DNA of 64,000 bases from Mesorhizobium atlanticum (GCF_003289965.1 NZ_QMBQ01000012.1:62001-126000), one strand, 5' to 3'. Counted from the stretch's first letter, positions 43,649-54,070 are shown. The notes: generated by a model from the letters alone, not told the origin. Numbers and translations are program-made.

Positions 43649-44188
43649 CTTGCGCAACTTTGGATCTGTTCACCGTTTCGGCGGTGTGCTTTGCGGCGAG
43701 TGGCATACGCCGTCGGCATTTGCTGCCGTGGCTTTGAGGAGGCCTGGGCCAGGACAACGTTGAAGACAGTCGGCAAGTCGCTCGCCAGCGCGTGGCCGAG
43801 CCACAGGCCGCTCCCTGTTCATGTCGCGAGTGAATAATGCGGAACTTGTCGCGATACGCTATGCGGCACCCGGAGCTAGCCAATTGCGCAACGTCGGCCG
43901 GATTAGCTCGTCGAAAGACGTTGAATGGCAATCGCGTCTTAGACCCCTTCGGAGTTTGCGTTGCAAGGGGGCACTGGGACGCTCAACGACGTTGTCACGC
44001 CTTGCGTTCTTGTCTGGTGGCACCTCCCGAATCCACTGGCATGCGCTGCTCCTGCTTTGTCACAAGTCTGGCATTGCCGGAGATCTTACGAACACTGCCC
44101 TTCGAGCGATTGCCGTTCACGAGGCAATGTAGACGTGCTCGAATAGCCCTAGATTCAACATCTTGAAAGAAGGCGGCTCACCGCCTCC
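43649..44188. other. Stretch between nodD and nod box 5
   Basis: About 540 bases. Reading frames show no recognisable family. No extra nod box or -24/-12 element was seen. Confidence 0.35.
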
Positions 44189-44235
44189 ATCCATTGCTTG
44201 GATGATTTTTATCCAAACTATCAATTTCCCCAATG
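44189..44235 (+). promoter_or_regulatory. nod box 5 (plus strand), promoter of nodFE
   Basis: ATCCATTGCTTGGATG, then ATCCAAACTATCAATTT and CCCCAATG: a close match over the full length. It lies about 95 bases before nodF. Confidence 0.92.
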
Positions 44236-44330
44236 GCGCGAAATTTTGCATCAGAACAATGCTGATCGGTGAATCTTCCGCGTCACCGAGAGATTCATGG
44301 TCGGCCGCCAGACGGGAGGTAAAGAATTGA

Positions 44331-44579
44331 ATGACTGACCAGCTTACGTTCGAAATCCTCGCGGAGATCTGCAAGCACGCTCAACCGGATGCGAATCCGG
44401 TCACTCTTGAGACGAAGCTGACTGATTTGGGCATCCATTCGCTGGAAATGGCAGACATCCTGTTTGATCTTGAGACGAAATACGGGATTCAGATCGAAAC
44501 GGACACTACCGACGCCTGGAGCAATTTGCAGAACGTGGGCAGCGTGGTCGAAGCCGTCCGTGCGCTTGTTGAGCACTGA
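44331..44579 (+). CDS. nodF: NodF, acyl carrier protein for Nod-factor lipid
   Basis: 82 residues, acyl carrier protein that with NodE builds the special (often polyunsaturated) acyl chain. The serine for phosphopantetheine lies in LGIHSLEMADILFDLE; the usual Asp before it is His here. The rest (YGIQIETDTTDAWSNLQNVGSVVEAV) follows NodF closely. It overlaps nothing and is followed two bases later by nodE, behind nod box 5. Confidence 0.92.
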   Translation: MTDQLTFEILAEICKHAQPDANPVTLETKLTDLGIHSLEMADILFDLETKYGIQIETDTTDAWSNLQNVGSVVEAVRALVEH

Positions 44580-44581
44580 CG

Positions 44582-45790
44582 ATGAACAAGCGCGTTGTTA
44601 TCACCGGCATAGGCGGGATTTGTGGGCTCGGCAACTGTGCTGCCGACATTTGGGCCGCCATGTGCGAAGGCCGTTCAGCAATCGGCATGTTGAGCAGTCC
44701 CTCGCTGCACGACATCACCGCGCGCACCGGGTGCGCGATTCGAAATCTTCCTCAGCATGAGATCGAGCGTAAGCAAATTCTTTCGATGGATCGGTTCAGC
44801 GTGCTTGCAGTGCTTGCCGCTCGCGAAGCAGTCCAGCAGGCAGGACTGACCGCGACTGAAAAAAACCGCTATCGCCTAGGCGCGACGATCGGCGTGGGCG
44901 TCTGCGGATGGGAGGCGATTGAGCAAGATTACCGGGCTATGCTGCTCCACAGCAGAAAGAGGACTGGGGCCTTCACCGCGCCCAAGGTCATGCCGGGCGC
45001 AGCTGCTGGACATGTCAGCATGGATCTTGGACTGCGCGGTCCCGTCTACGGCGTCACTTCGGCTTGTTCGTCCTCTAACCATGCCATTGCTTCCGCCGTC
45101 GACCAGATCAGATGGGGACGCGCCGATGTGATGGTGGCAGGTGGCGCCGATGCGCCATTGGTTTGGGGAGTAGTGAAATCGTGGGAGGCCATGCGAGTGC
45201 TGTCGCCTGACACTTGCCGGCCTTTTTCCGCGAACAGGCAAGGCGCTGTTCTCGGCGAAGGCGCAGGCATGGCAGTCCTGGAAAGTTACGACCATGCCAG
45301 CGCCAGAGGCGCTGAAATATTGGCGGAATTCGCCGGTGCAGGCCTTTCGGCCGACTCTTTCGACATCGCTGCACAGACCATTGAGGGTCCCGAGGCGGCA
45401 ATCCGGGCTTGTCTCGCCGACGCGGGTCTGGCCCCAGAGGAGGTCGATTACCTGAACGCTCACGGCACCGGCACTAAGTCGAACGATCGAATCGAGACCG
45501 CAGCAATCAAACGAGCATTCGGCGATCACGCCTATCGATTGTCGGTATCCTCGACCAAATCGATGCATGCCCACTGCCTCGGGGCCTCGGGTGCATTGGA
45601 GCTGATCGCCTGCGTGATGGCAATTCGACATGGAATCGTACCGCCTACAGCCAACTATGCGGAACCAGATCCAGATTGCGATCTAGACGTTACCCCCAAC
45701 GTGGCGCGGGAGCGGAAAGTCAAGGTGACGCTTTCCAATAGTTTTGCTTTCGGTGGCACCAATGCGGTGTTGGCCATCAAGGCAGCGTGA
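44582..45790 (+). CDS. nodE: NodE, beta-ketoacyl synthase
   Basis: 402 residues, KAS II-type condensing enzyme that sets the length and unsaturation of the Nod-factor acyl chain, a host-range determinant. Catalytic Cys in TSACSSSNHAI near residue 163, His in NAHGTGTKSND and His in HCLGASGALEL; C-terminal NSFAFGGTNAVL. Full length. Starts two bases after nodF. Confidence 0.95.
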   Translation: MNKRVVITGIGGICGLGNCAADIWAAMCEGRSAIGMLSSPSLHDITARTGCAIRNLPQHEIERKQILSMDRFSVLAVLAAREAVQQAGLTATEKNRYRLGATIGVGVCGWEAIEQDYRAMLLHSRKRTGAFTAPKVMPGAAAGHVSMDLGLRGPVYGVTSACSSSNHAIASAVDQIRWGRADVMVAGGADAPLVWGVVKSWEAMRVLSPDTCRPFSANRQGAVLGEGAGMAVLESYDHASARGAEILAEFAGAGLSADSFDIAAQTIEGPEAAIRACLADAGLAPEEVDYLNAHGTGTKSNDRIETAAIKRAFGDHAYRLSVSSTKSMHAHCLGASGALELIACVMAIRHGIVPPTANYAEPDPDCDLDVTPNVARERKVKVTLSNSFAFGGTNAVLAIKAA

Positions 45791-46230
45791 TTGTTTGGAT
45801 CCGTGACGATATGGGTTGCGGTCAATCGTGAAGTGGGTCGACCCCGCCCATGATCTTGGAGCAAAGTACGAACTCGCGGCAGCGGTCAAGAAATAGCCCT
45901 TGAGAGCAGATCCGGAAACTTGCTTCGCGCTTCCTGGTTTGCGAATGGGCTTATCAGCTCAGGCAACTCGGTCGGGTGTCCGCATGGATGCCCGGCCGAT
46001 TTCTTGCGCGGTATCGATAAACGAGCGTAGCCATTTTGCCGCGGCCCTTCGTCGGCGCATCGCACAATCGCGGTTAGCGGCCTCTATAGGTCTGAAAGCG
46101 GGCGGGCTGCTTTCGGGGCAAGCTCATCAGAAGCTGCCATTCCGTAGCGTCCCAAAAGCCGCCGCCCGGCTCTCTTGTTCTTTTCCTACTTCTATATCGG
46201 GCGTAATTTCCTGCCGCTTCGCCGTTCAGC
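45791..46230. other. Stretch after nodE, nothing recognised
   Basis: About 440 bases without a supported gene. Confidence 0.35.
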
Positions 46231-46862
46231 TTACGCTGCGTTACGCATAGTTTCTCGTATGGACAAAGCGATCTCGTCTTCGCTCCGCCCGCCGTTGATG
46301 GCAATGCGCCCATCGAACACGAAGTGGGGAACAGAGCGTACGTCCGCCTGTGCGGAGCGGGCCGCCTCCTGCGCGACCCCTTGTGTTGCGCGGGATCAAG
46401 AGCGATCGCGCGGGCCTCGGCTTGATCGAATCCGCGGTATGTCGCGATCTCGGTCAGCACGTCGACGTCGGCACATCGAGGAAAATAGGCCTTGCTGATT
46501 GCGACGGCGAGCCGATGTTGCGTGCCGCGTTCGCGCGCAGCCAGGATCAGGGCATGGGCAGCCTGAGTGGGATAGGCCCATAGCTGCCGTCCGAGATCAA
46601 GGTCCAGTCCAGAAGCCCGGGCCTCGGCTTCGGGCCGCGCGAACATCGCCTTCGGGTCAGTTACGCCGTAGCGCAAGCGAAGCAGGTCCGGAATATAGAG
46701 TCCCGCGGGGAAGCGCGTCGGGTTGCAGGACTACCGGGTGATGGAGAATGTCCACGGAAAGATCGACAAACGTTCGGTCAGCACCTTGTCGAGCCGATGT
46801 TGCCCGATCAGGCACCAAGGGCAAGTGATCTCGGTGTAGGTCAATTTGCAGCACAACGCCCT
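46231..46862 (-). pseudogene. Decayed DsbA-family (FrnE-like) oxidoreductase
   Basis: Pieces in different minus-strand frames join into a DsbA/FrnE-like protein: KLTYTEITCPWCLIGQ with the CXXC near 46840, then LYIPDLLRLRYGV, LWAYPTQAAHALILAARE, FPRCADVDVLTEIA, and finally SVPHFVFDGRIAINGGRSE near 46290. At least three frameshifts are needed, so it is not functional. Confidence 0.75.
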
Positions 46863-46867
46863 CCCGA

Positions 46868-47240
46868 TCAGCTCTTCGGCATCTTCGGGAGGAACGCTTC
46901 AACCCAGTCACGCTTGGTGACGAGCGACCAGAGCTCCTCGGCGATGTGATCGGGATCAAGGATGGGATATCTCGAGTCGAGTTCGGCGCCAGCCGATGTC
47001 ATGGCTCGAAGTCCGGTCGAGCGGTCGATGATGCCGCCGATGTTGATCGTGCCCGCATAGATGCCCTTCGGCATCACCTCGGCGTTCACCGAGAAGATAT
47101 AGTTGCGTGCTGCGGCCATCGCCGGCCCAACGCCGCTCAGCCCCGGCATCGGCATTGCCGCTGTAAGACCCCCGACGATCACGATCGCCCCATCGCCGCG
47201 CGCCTGCATGCCTGGCAGCCGCGGCACGCTTCCGGTAAGA
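46868..47240 (-). pseudogene. Truncated short-chain dehydrogenase
   Basis: C-terminal half of an SDR-family protein: GDGAIVIVGGLTAAMPMPG, then AMAAARNYIFSVNAEV and GIYAGTINIGGIID, ending in FLPKMPKS. The N-terminal NAD-binding half is gone. The frame runs straight into nod box 6, which marks a rearrangement join near 47240. The decayed FrnE gene follows on the same strand. Confidence 0.72.
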
Positions 47241-47241
47241 C

Positions 47242-47289
47242 ATCCAGCGAGTGAATGCATTCTATCCAATCAATCGATTTTACAAATTC
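47242..47289 (+). promoter_or_regulatory. nod box 6 (plus strand), before the RTX/type I secretion genes
   Basis: ATCCAGCGAGTGAATG, then ATCCAATCAATCGATTTTAC and AAATTC: well conserved over the full length. It lies 50 bases before the nodO-like remnant. Confidence 0.9.
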
Positions 47290-47338
47290 GACCAGCGACA
47301 CAAGAATGCTATGAAATCAATCATGAGGAGCCTTTGCG

Positions 47339-47598
47339 GTGGCAAAGCCGATCGAAGCTGGGCCCGCAGCCAATACCCCGTACGGCAGTAGCGGTGACGA
47401 TTTAATCCTGGATTTCTCCAAGGTAATGCTCGGATCGACGGCCGTGCTGGCAACGACTCCATCTCGGCCGGCGGGGGCGCCGACCGAGCCTTGGGCGGCG
47501 CGGACAACGACAAAATCATCCGCGGAGAGGGCTTAATTATCTTTCCGGCAACGATCGAAATAAACCTCACATGGAGGGTGACGACTGAGCGCTGTTAA
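47339..47598 (+). pseudogene. nodO-like RTX calcium-binding protein, frameshifted and short
   Basis: A GTG behind TGAGGAG opens a frame with GSSGDDLILDFS. From 47422 the repeat pattern continues in another frame as GRAGNDSISAGGGADRAL and GGADNDKII, i.e. RTX nonapeptides. So a short RTX protein has been broken by a frameshift near 47420. NodO of Rhizobium leguminosarum is a secreted RTX protein of about 284 residues; this piece would be about 85. It is followed by type I secretion genes, as expected for such a substrate. Confidence 0.65.
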
Positions 47599-47771
47599 CA
47601 GTGTTGCAGACATTGAGGCGCTGCATCTGACTAGCATTCCCGCGCTGAGCAGTCCCCGTGTGTCAGGAGTTAGTGTCGCCGGTGTCGTAGGCCGGTTCTG
47701 CGGGCCCATAAAGTGGCAGATCCCAGCCCCGGCGCTGCCTATGAACGAAGGCCTTTCCTAGTGGTCCCTTC

Positions 47772-49565
47772 TTGAAAATTTCAGCAAACCAAGAGCAGTC
47801 CCCCTCGAAGCCTTTCGCCCTAGCGGCAACCATTTGGGCAATTTTCTCAATCAGCGGCGTGATCAACTTGCTTGCGCTGACTTCGCCACTGTTCATGCTG
47901 CAGGTATATGACCGCGTTCTGGCGAGCGGCAGCGTACCGACGCTGCTAGGGCTTGTCGTGCTTACTGTGGGACTTTACGCGTTCCAATCCCTTCTCGACA
48001 TTCTGCGCGCGCGCGTATTGCTGCGGATCGGCGAGCGTTTCGACGGGGAGTTTTCCGGACGCGTTCATGAGGCAATTGTTCGCCTGCCCCTTTTAACACG
48101 CAGACTTGGCGACGGCTTGCAGCCGCTTCGCGACCTCGACAATATTCGCGGGTTTCTGGCCGGAAACGGTCCCACGGCGTTCTTCGATCTCCCATGGATG
48201 CCACTTTATCTCGGCATTTGCTTCCTTTTTCACTTTTGGATTGGCATGACGGCGCTTGTCGGGGCGGTCGTTCTTGTTTCGCTAACGGCTCTAACCAACG
48301 CATGCTCCCGACGGGCCATACGCGATGCAGTCAAGCACAACATGGTCCGCAACGGCCTCCTGGAAGCAGCGCGCCGCAATGCCGAAATCATAGAGGCTCT
48401 CGGGCTCAGGAGCCAGATCGCTGCCCGATGGCATAAGGTGAATGCCAACTATCTTGCTGCCAATCGTAAAGCCGGAGATGTGGCAGCTGGGCTCGGCGGA
48501 ATTTCAAAGTCGCTACGCATGATACTGCAATCGGCGATCCTCGCCGTTGCCGCCTACCTCGTGATCACACGTGAAGCTACCGCTGGGGTGATGATTGCCA
48601 GCTCTATTATGATGGGTCGTGCCTTGGCTCCGGTCGATTTGGCGATTTCAAGCTGGAAACCCTTGCTTCTGGCGCACCAGAGTTGGGCGCGGCTCAAGGA
48701 TCTCATAGCCAAGATGCCTCAAACCGCTCCAGTCATGCCATTGCCCGCACCTGAACGCGAACTGCGCATCGAAGGCGTGATGATCGTTCCACCCGGCGAG
48801 AAGAAACCCACTGTGGCAGGCCTTGCTTTTGCCGTTCGAGCGGGAAGCGCTCTCGGTGTCATCGGTCCATCGGGTTCTGGCAAGTCAACCCTCGCGCGCG
48901 CCATTGTCGGCACCTGGGTGCCGTCCGCCGGAAAGGTTTGCATCGACGGCGCGAGCCTCGATCAATGGAACCGAGAAGCACTGGGCCGCCATCTCGGTTA
49001 TTTGCCTCAGGACGTTGAATTGTTTGACGGAACCATCGGCGAAAACATCTCTCGTTTTGACGACAATCCTGATTCTGAGGCTATTGTGGCTGCGGCAAAA
49101 GCAGCGGGCGCACACGAACTGATTCTCAGATTTGAACGTGGCTATGAAACTCAGATCGGTGAAGCTGGCTCGGCACTTTCCGCCGGGCAGCGTCAGCGTA
49201 TCGGACTTGCCCGTGCTCTTTATCGCGATCCCTTCCTAGTCGTGTTTGATGAACCCAATGCCAACCTTGATGCGGAAGGCGAGGTCGCCGTGGCCAAGGC
49301 GATCAATTCCGTTCGTGAGCGCAACGGCATTGCCGTTGTCGTCGCACATCGCCCCAGCGCCATCGCGGCTGTCGATTGCATATTGATGCTCGAAGGTGGG
49401 CGACAGAGAGCCTTCGGTCCGCGTGATGAAGTGCTTTCCACTGTCTTGCAGAGAGCTGCGACGACGTCAGGAGCTGGATCCAAGGATGTGTCTGCGATCG
49501 ATCTTGGGAAGACGTCTGCTCGGGGGATTGCCCAGTCTGCGTCCAAGGGCGCTGTGTCCACATAA
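47772..49565 (+). CDS. Type I secretion ABC transporter (PrsD/HlyB class)
   Basis: 597 residues starting at TTG (no better start seen). Membrane domain (about 20-310, MFMLQVYDRVL-type first helix in SPLFMLQVYDRVLASGS), ATPase with Walker A GPSGSGKST, signature LSAGQRQRIGLARAL and Walker B VVFDEPNANLD. No N-terminal peptidase domain, as in PrtD/PrsD exporters of RTX proteins. Adaptor gene follows after 33 bases. A TolC-type outer-membrane partner is not in the window. Probably transcribed from nod box 6 through the broken nodO-like gene. Confidence 0.92.
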   Translation: MKISANQEQSPSKPFALAATIWAIFSISGVINLLALTSPLFMLQVYDRVLASGSVPTLLGLVVLTVGLYAFQSLLDILRARVLLRIGERFDGEFSGRVHEAIVRLPLLTRRLGDGLQPLRDLDNIRGFLAGNGPTAFFDLPWMPLYLGICFLFHFWIGMTALVGAVVLVSLTALTNACSRRAIRDAVKHNMVRNGLLEAARRNAEIIEALGLRSQIAARWHKVNANYLAANRKAGDVAAGLGGISKSLRMILQSAILAVAAYLVITREATAGVMIASSIMMGRALAPVDLAISSWKPLLLAHQSWARLKDLIAKMPQTAPVMPLPAPERELRIEGVMIVPPGEKKPTVAGLAFAVRAGSALGVIGPSGSGKSTLARAIVGTWVPSAGKVCIDGASLDQWNREALGRHLGYLPQDVELFDGTIGENISRFDDNPDSEAIVAAAKAAGAHELILRFERGYETQIGEAGSALSAGQRQRIGLARALYRDPFLVVFDEPNANLDAEGEVAVAKAINSVRERNGIAVVVAHRPSAIAAVDCILMLEGGRQRAFGPRDEVLSTVLQRAATTSGAGSKDVSAIDLGKTSARGIAQSASKGAVST

Positions 49566-49598
49566 AAGACCTAGGGCTGCCCTGTTCCGAGGATTGCG

Positions 49599-50912
49599 AT
49601 GTCCGAAATTGATACGAAAGCCGACGCTTCCCGTTCTATTCGCCGAAACTTACTGACCGCACTTTTTTTGAGCGTGGCCATTCTGGGAGGGGCGGGAGCC
49701 TGGGCTTCGGTGACGAATCTGTCTGGTGCGGTTGTCGCGCCCGGGCACTTTGTCGTCGATTCATACGTTAAAAAAGTGCAGCACCCGACCGGTGGGGTGG
49801 TGAAAGAGATCCTCGTGCGTGAGGGCGATAGGGTCAAGACCGGCGACATTATCATGCGACTTGATGCCACTCAGCCACGTGCCAATCTAGCCATCATCAT
49901 TGGGCGCCTCGATGAGTTGGCGTCCCGACTGACACGGCTCGAAGCCGAGCGTGACGATCTGGCAGAGATCGTCTTGCCGGAATGGCTGCTCAAGCGCCGA
50001 GATATTCCGTCGGCGGCCTCCGCAATACTCGGTGAGAGGAAGTTATTCGAATTTCGTAGACAATCCCGCGAAGGAAAAAAGGCGCAGCTGGCCGAGCGGA
50101 TCACGCAGTACAAGCATGAGCTCGAGGGCCTCAAGGCGCGGCAGATTGCATCTGAGAAGACTATTGACATTCTCGGACATGAAATTGCTGCTTTGAGCAG
50201 GCTGCGCGAACAAGGCATTGTCTCGGACCAACGCTTAAACAGCCTCAAGTCACAGGTTGCAACCTTAAACGGTCAACGCGGTGAAACGGTCGCGAACCAG
50301 GCACAGACGGCTGGCCGCATTGCCGAAACTCGTCTGCAAATCCTGCAGGTTGACCAAGATCTCAAGACGGAAGTCGGCAAGGAACTCGCAGACGTCCAGG
50401 CCCAAGTGGAGGAACTCCTAGAACGCAAGGTAGCTGCTGAGGATGAGCTTCGGCGAATCGATATCGTCGCGCCGCACTCAGGAATCATCCAAGAGCTTGC
50501 TGTTCATACGGTTGGTGGTGTGATCAGACCCGCCGACCCGATCATGCTGATTGTGCCTGATGGCGACGATCTTCTGCTGGAAGTCCAGATCTCTCCGAAG
50601 GACATCGACCAGATACGGCTTGGTCAAGAAGCCGTGCTGCGGATGTCGGCCTTCAACTTGAGAACCACACCGGAGTTGAACGGATATGTAAGCTGGATAG
50701 CGGCCGATCGTACGACGAATGAAAAAAACGGCACTTCCAACTACCTTGTGCGCCTATCGGTTCCGCGTGTTGAACGGGAGAAGATCAAGGATCTGACACT
50801 GATCCCAGGCATGCCGGCCGAAGCGATGATCCAGGCGGGCCAGCGGACAGCGCTTTCCTATTTTCTCAAGCCCCTGTCTGACCAGATCAATCGCGCATTC
50901 CGCGAAGAATAG
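49599..50912 (+). CDS. Type I secretion membrane-fusion adaptor (PrsE/HlyD class)
   Basis: 437 residues. One membrane helix near 20-42, lipoyl halves (VQHPTGGVVKEILVREGDRV and the later IDIVAPHSGIIQELAVHTVGGVI), a long coiled-coil hairpin (about 100-290) and a beta-barrel end. Spans the periplasm to link the ABC protein to an outer-membrane channel. Intact and co-directional with the ABC gene. Confidence 0.93.
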   Translation: MSEIDTKADASRSIRRNLLTALFLSVAILGGAGAWASVTNLSGAVVAPGHFVVDSYVKKVQHPTGGVVKEILVREGDRVKTGDIIMRLDATQPRANLAIIIGRLDELASRLTRLEAERDDLAEIVLPEWLLKRRDIPSAASAILGERKLFEFRRQSREGKKAQLAERITQYKHELEGLKARQIASEKTIDILGHEIAALSRLREQGIVSDQRLNSLKSQVATLNGQRGETVANQAQTAGRIAETRLQILQVDQDLKTEVGKELADVQAQVEELLERKVAAEDELRRIDIVAPHSGIIQELAVHTVGGVIRPADPIMLIVPDGDDLLLEVQISPKDIDQIRLGQEAVLRMSAFNLRTTPELNGYVSWIAADRTTNEKNGTSNYLVRLSVPRVEREKIKDLTLIPGMPAEAMIQAGQRTALSYFLKPLSDQINRAFREE

Positions 50913-51035
50913 AATTCAGCTTTTTGAGAAGGTGACTCGGGCTGAGCGCCTCGCTCGGTCGGAACTACCGCACGCCGTGCGGAACAAGTTCAGCGCGCTT
51001 ATTTTCACGCAGCCGGTCAATCGCCTCGCCGTCTA

Positions 51036-51159
51036 TCGGAGATCGCGGCAAATTCCTTTACCGGGCAGCAGCCACCTTTCCTATGGAGGATCAGAGATAA
51101 TCGCTCGCCAGACAAGACTTGCCGAGAGGCTGGTTGCGGCTGTTCGTTGCAGCCGATGA
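51036..51159 (+). pseudogene. Second acyltransferase C-terminal remnant
   Basis: Frame reads SSHLSYGGSEII, then ARQTRLAERLVAAVR to a stop, i.e. the SGNH-type ending of an acyltransferase. The first ~60 bases nearly repeat 22201-22264 (few mismatches and one indel). The upstream part of the gene is missing. Confidence 0.62.
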
Positions 51160-51841
51160 AACGCTTGAGGTGGCAGGATTTGGCGAATGTAGCGAAAGCT
51201 AACGGGGGAAGCTCCGCGGCCTAAGTCCAGGCGGTCGCTTTCGCGGGGACGCATCGCCGGGGTTAGGTCTGAGCTTAGTGTGCTGGAGAATCTGGTCAGC
51301 TGCATCCGTTTCCGGCTTAGTTAACTGCATACCTGTCATCGGCGCGGTTTTCGGGTCCATTCCACGGCCTACGCAGTTGGATTGACCCCGTTTTTTTTGA
51401 CACTGCTGAAGCTTGGTTGCTTCGATTCTGGCCTGGAAGTGGAACTGTTGGAGTTGGACCGCAAGGGCATTGGAACCGCCAGAGAACTCGTCCAGCTTGC
51501 GCTCCGGACCGCGCAGCCGGGCGAGACGATCTCCATTAAGGCTACGATCACGGCTGTTCGCGAACTTGCCGGTCACCTACGCGATACGGACGACCAGTTA
51601 ACCGAAGTCATTGTCTTCGAGGCGATATTCCTCGGCGCATTCATCATCTTCGATCTCCATGAATGACGCAGCCTGTGCCTCTTCACTGGTTCTCACCACC
51701 TATCTTCATAAAAACCACAGACAAAGGTCGTCCGCCGCCAGTGCAAGAGCGTCGAATGAGACCAGCAAGTGCAAGGATGCAACGCGCCAAACTGCCATGC
51801 CTATTCGGCGCGACGGCGCGCCAACCCCGCTCATTTCGCGG
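51160..51841. other. Stretch with no supported gene
   Basis: A 94-codon plus frame (51382-51666) and a 125-codon minus frame overlap here; neither resembles a family known to me, and composition does not decide between them. Confidence 0.35.
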
Positions 51842-52190
51842 CTATTCCCGCTGGCGTGACGACGCAGGCGTTTTTGCGACGGCTTGATCAAGACTGATGG
51901 GTTTGCTGGTTTCGGGATACTGGAAATCTATAGGACGAATGACCCTTCCGCCGTTGTCGGCTCTCCGCCTAACGGACTTATCGCCATCGTAGATGAACGC
52001 TGCGAGTGTCGGATCGACAGGTACTTCCCCGGCCGTCGGGGTTTCAGCGTGCCGGAGCCACAACACGACCACGAAATAGCCCGCCTGCAGGGCCACACCT
52101 GCCACCAGGGTCCAGTTCGGCGACCCTCAGACCGAGCCAGTGGAGACATAGGTCCATTGAGGAACCGCCAGCAGCGTCCCGTCACTCCCA
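51842..52190 (-). pseudogene. Possible ExoX/SyrA-like exopolysaccharide repressor, broken
   Basis: A minus-strand frame gives a small membrane-protein pattern: FFVGV, then in a shifted frame LLAVPQWTYVSTGSV, an in-frame stop, and then VALQAGYFVVVLWLRHAE with a polar tail. This is the layout of the short ExoX/SyrA-type regulators found in symbiosis islands. A frameshift and a stop break it. The resemblance is by pattern only. Confidence 0.4.
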
Positions 52191-52544
52191 CAAAAAAGTC
52201 GAAAGTATATTCGCCCAGCGAGCGCCGCTATCCCATGCGGGTTCTCGGCATCTCGCCCGTTTTCTGTCCGCTTCGGACCTGGCACATTTCCGGCGGGTTT
52301 CCGGCAGGATCTCGCGCCGGTTTCCGTGTTGGGTCGGCCCTACTACCGCAGTCCTGCTCCGACTAAGGAATGTCGTGGACGGTGAGTTTGAGGGCGTGTC
52401 TGCAATAAAGGAAAGCCCCCCTTCAGCGCAAAAGTCTGGGCTGCTCAGCGCGCTTCAAACCGCAGCGATTTTGTCCCGTTCTTGCGCCGCGTCATGGTTC
52501 CCGCCTTTCTTGCCCAGCTACTCCTGGCTTGACACTCACAAAGG

Positions 52545-52757
52545 TCAGCCTGCTGTCCTGAGACTGCCAGCACAAGATTTGCCAGTGCGGCGGTCCTGCT
52601 CGATCTCAAAGTTGATCTTCTGGCCATCAACGAGGCTCTTTAGGCCGGCGCGTTCGACAGCGGAAATGTGGACAAACACGTCATGGCCGCCGCCATCAGG
52701 TTGGATAAATCCGAACCCCTTGGTACCGTTGAACCACTTCACGGTTCCAGTCGCCAT
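52545..52757 (-). CDS. Cold-shock-domain protein (CspA family)
   Basis: 70 residues from the ATG behind AAGGAA (open frame extends six codons upstream). Single cold-shock domain: GTVKWFNGTKGFGFIQPD carries RNP1, and DVFVHISAVERAGL carries RNP2. It binds single-stranded nucleic acid. The C-terminus is slightly off the usual ending (RRTGKSCAGSLRTAG). Stands alone among decayed DNA. Confidence 0.9.
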   Translation of the reverse strand: MATGTVKWFNGTKGFGFIQPDGGGHDVFVHISAVERAGLKSLVDGQKINFEIEQDRRTGKSCAGSLRTAG

Positions 52758-52775
52758 CTTTTTCGTTCCTTTCAT

Positions 52776-54070
52776 AATGATTGCTGCGTGGCTGTCTTAA
52801 CCAGCCAAGCGATTCCCGTCGAGTGAGATTGGCTAGCAAAACCAAGAGCTCACCTTCGGATGGACGGCTGTTATTGCCACTCGGATTAGTCCGGCATTAG
52901 GCGGCAAAGCGGGGAAACTGCCAGGCCGTGGTCGGCCGGGCCCGTGTCACCGGGCAGGACCGGCGGGTTGGTTCCTTCGGATCACTTTCTGACGAAGGCC
53001 TTTACATTTCGTAATTTGTCATCGCCGGACTATTCACGATAGGGCTCGCTTGCGGCTCGCGTCGCCATCCGACTGGGACAAATCCTCGTCTCGCCGGATA
53101 GACGGCTCGAGTCGCCCCTGCCCTTCCCTGCACACGTCGCTGCAGTTGGCGGGCAGAAGACTTTCCGAAGCTACTCAGCCCGGCGGCAGCCGTGACGCCT
53201 GCGCGATTGCCGGAGACCACCAAGCTGGGTCGGCCCGCCATCTCGGGTTCAGTGCACATTCGCAGACCTTTGAGATCGTCATCTGGAGCCCGTGCGGGCG
53301 AGGTGTCCACACACATGTTGCACAGAAAACCGTGCCGAGAACCTCGGCCCGTGACAGGCGGAGGGAGCCCTTCGCACCGAGAAATCGGCAGATTCGTTAA
53401 GCGCCATCTCACTTCGCCGGAAACCGCGGTTCCCGATTTCGCCGACCTGTTCAGCTGCTGTCCGGTTCACCCACGCCGCAGGGTTCGAGGCCTTTGCGGT
53501 CGGCCGAGGCGGCACTGCAAAGTATTGCCTAGCGAGACTTCATTCAGCCGTCATGATGCGGATGCAAGCTAAGGGACGGCTGATCCCTCGGGTTGGCCCT
53601 TGCGTTCGCGTTCAACTCCTGGGCCTGGCTTACGACCGGCTTTCGTTTATTAGGCACAGTTTCGATTGAATCGAACGGATGGCCTTCAGGACAGCCTCGG
53701 CAGCGTGCCCGTCGCGCGCGATATCCAACAGGCCTCCCGTGGTGTCAATCGAGAGAATGCCAATCACCCCTTTGGAATCCTCGATTGTCGAAGTGTGAAA
53801 TTCGCTCGGTACGAAAGGCAATGGCCTTCTTCGTCTGGCGCATCGCCCACCTGTGTCCACCGCGCCGACAATCGCGCAACCCAACTTCATGACCTCGTTG
53901 AGCCCGCGAGGGCGGCGATAATCCCACGATTCTTTGGCTTGTCGGCGGCACACGCCTCCGTGGACCTTCAACCTGACCAATTACCTGAGGACTTCGTTGC
54001 GTTCGCGCCCTGCCACCATTAAAAAAACGAGAACTTCGACGATGTTGCTTCAGGCAAGGAGTGCACCGCG
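52776..54070. other. Long stretch without a supported gene
   Basis: About 1.3 kb. Several overlapping frames (for example minus 53002-53412 and minus 53630-53980) have no recognisable family, and none has a strong ribosome site. It may be decayed island DNA. Confidence 0.4.
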
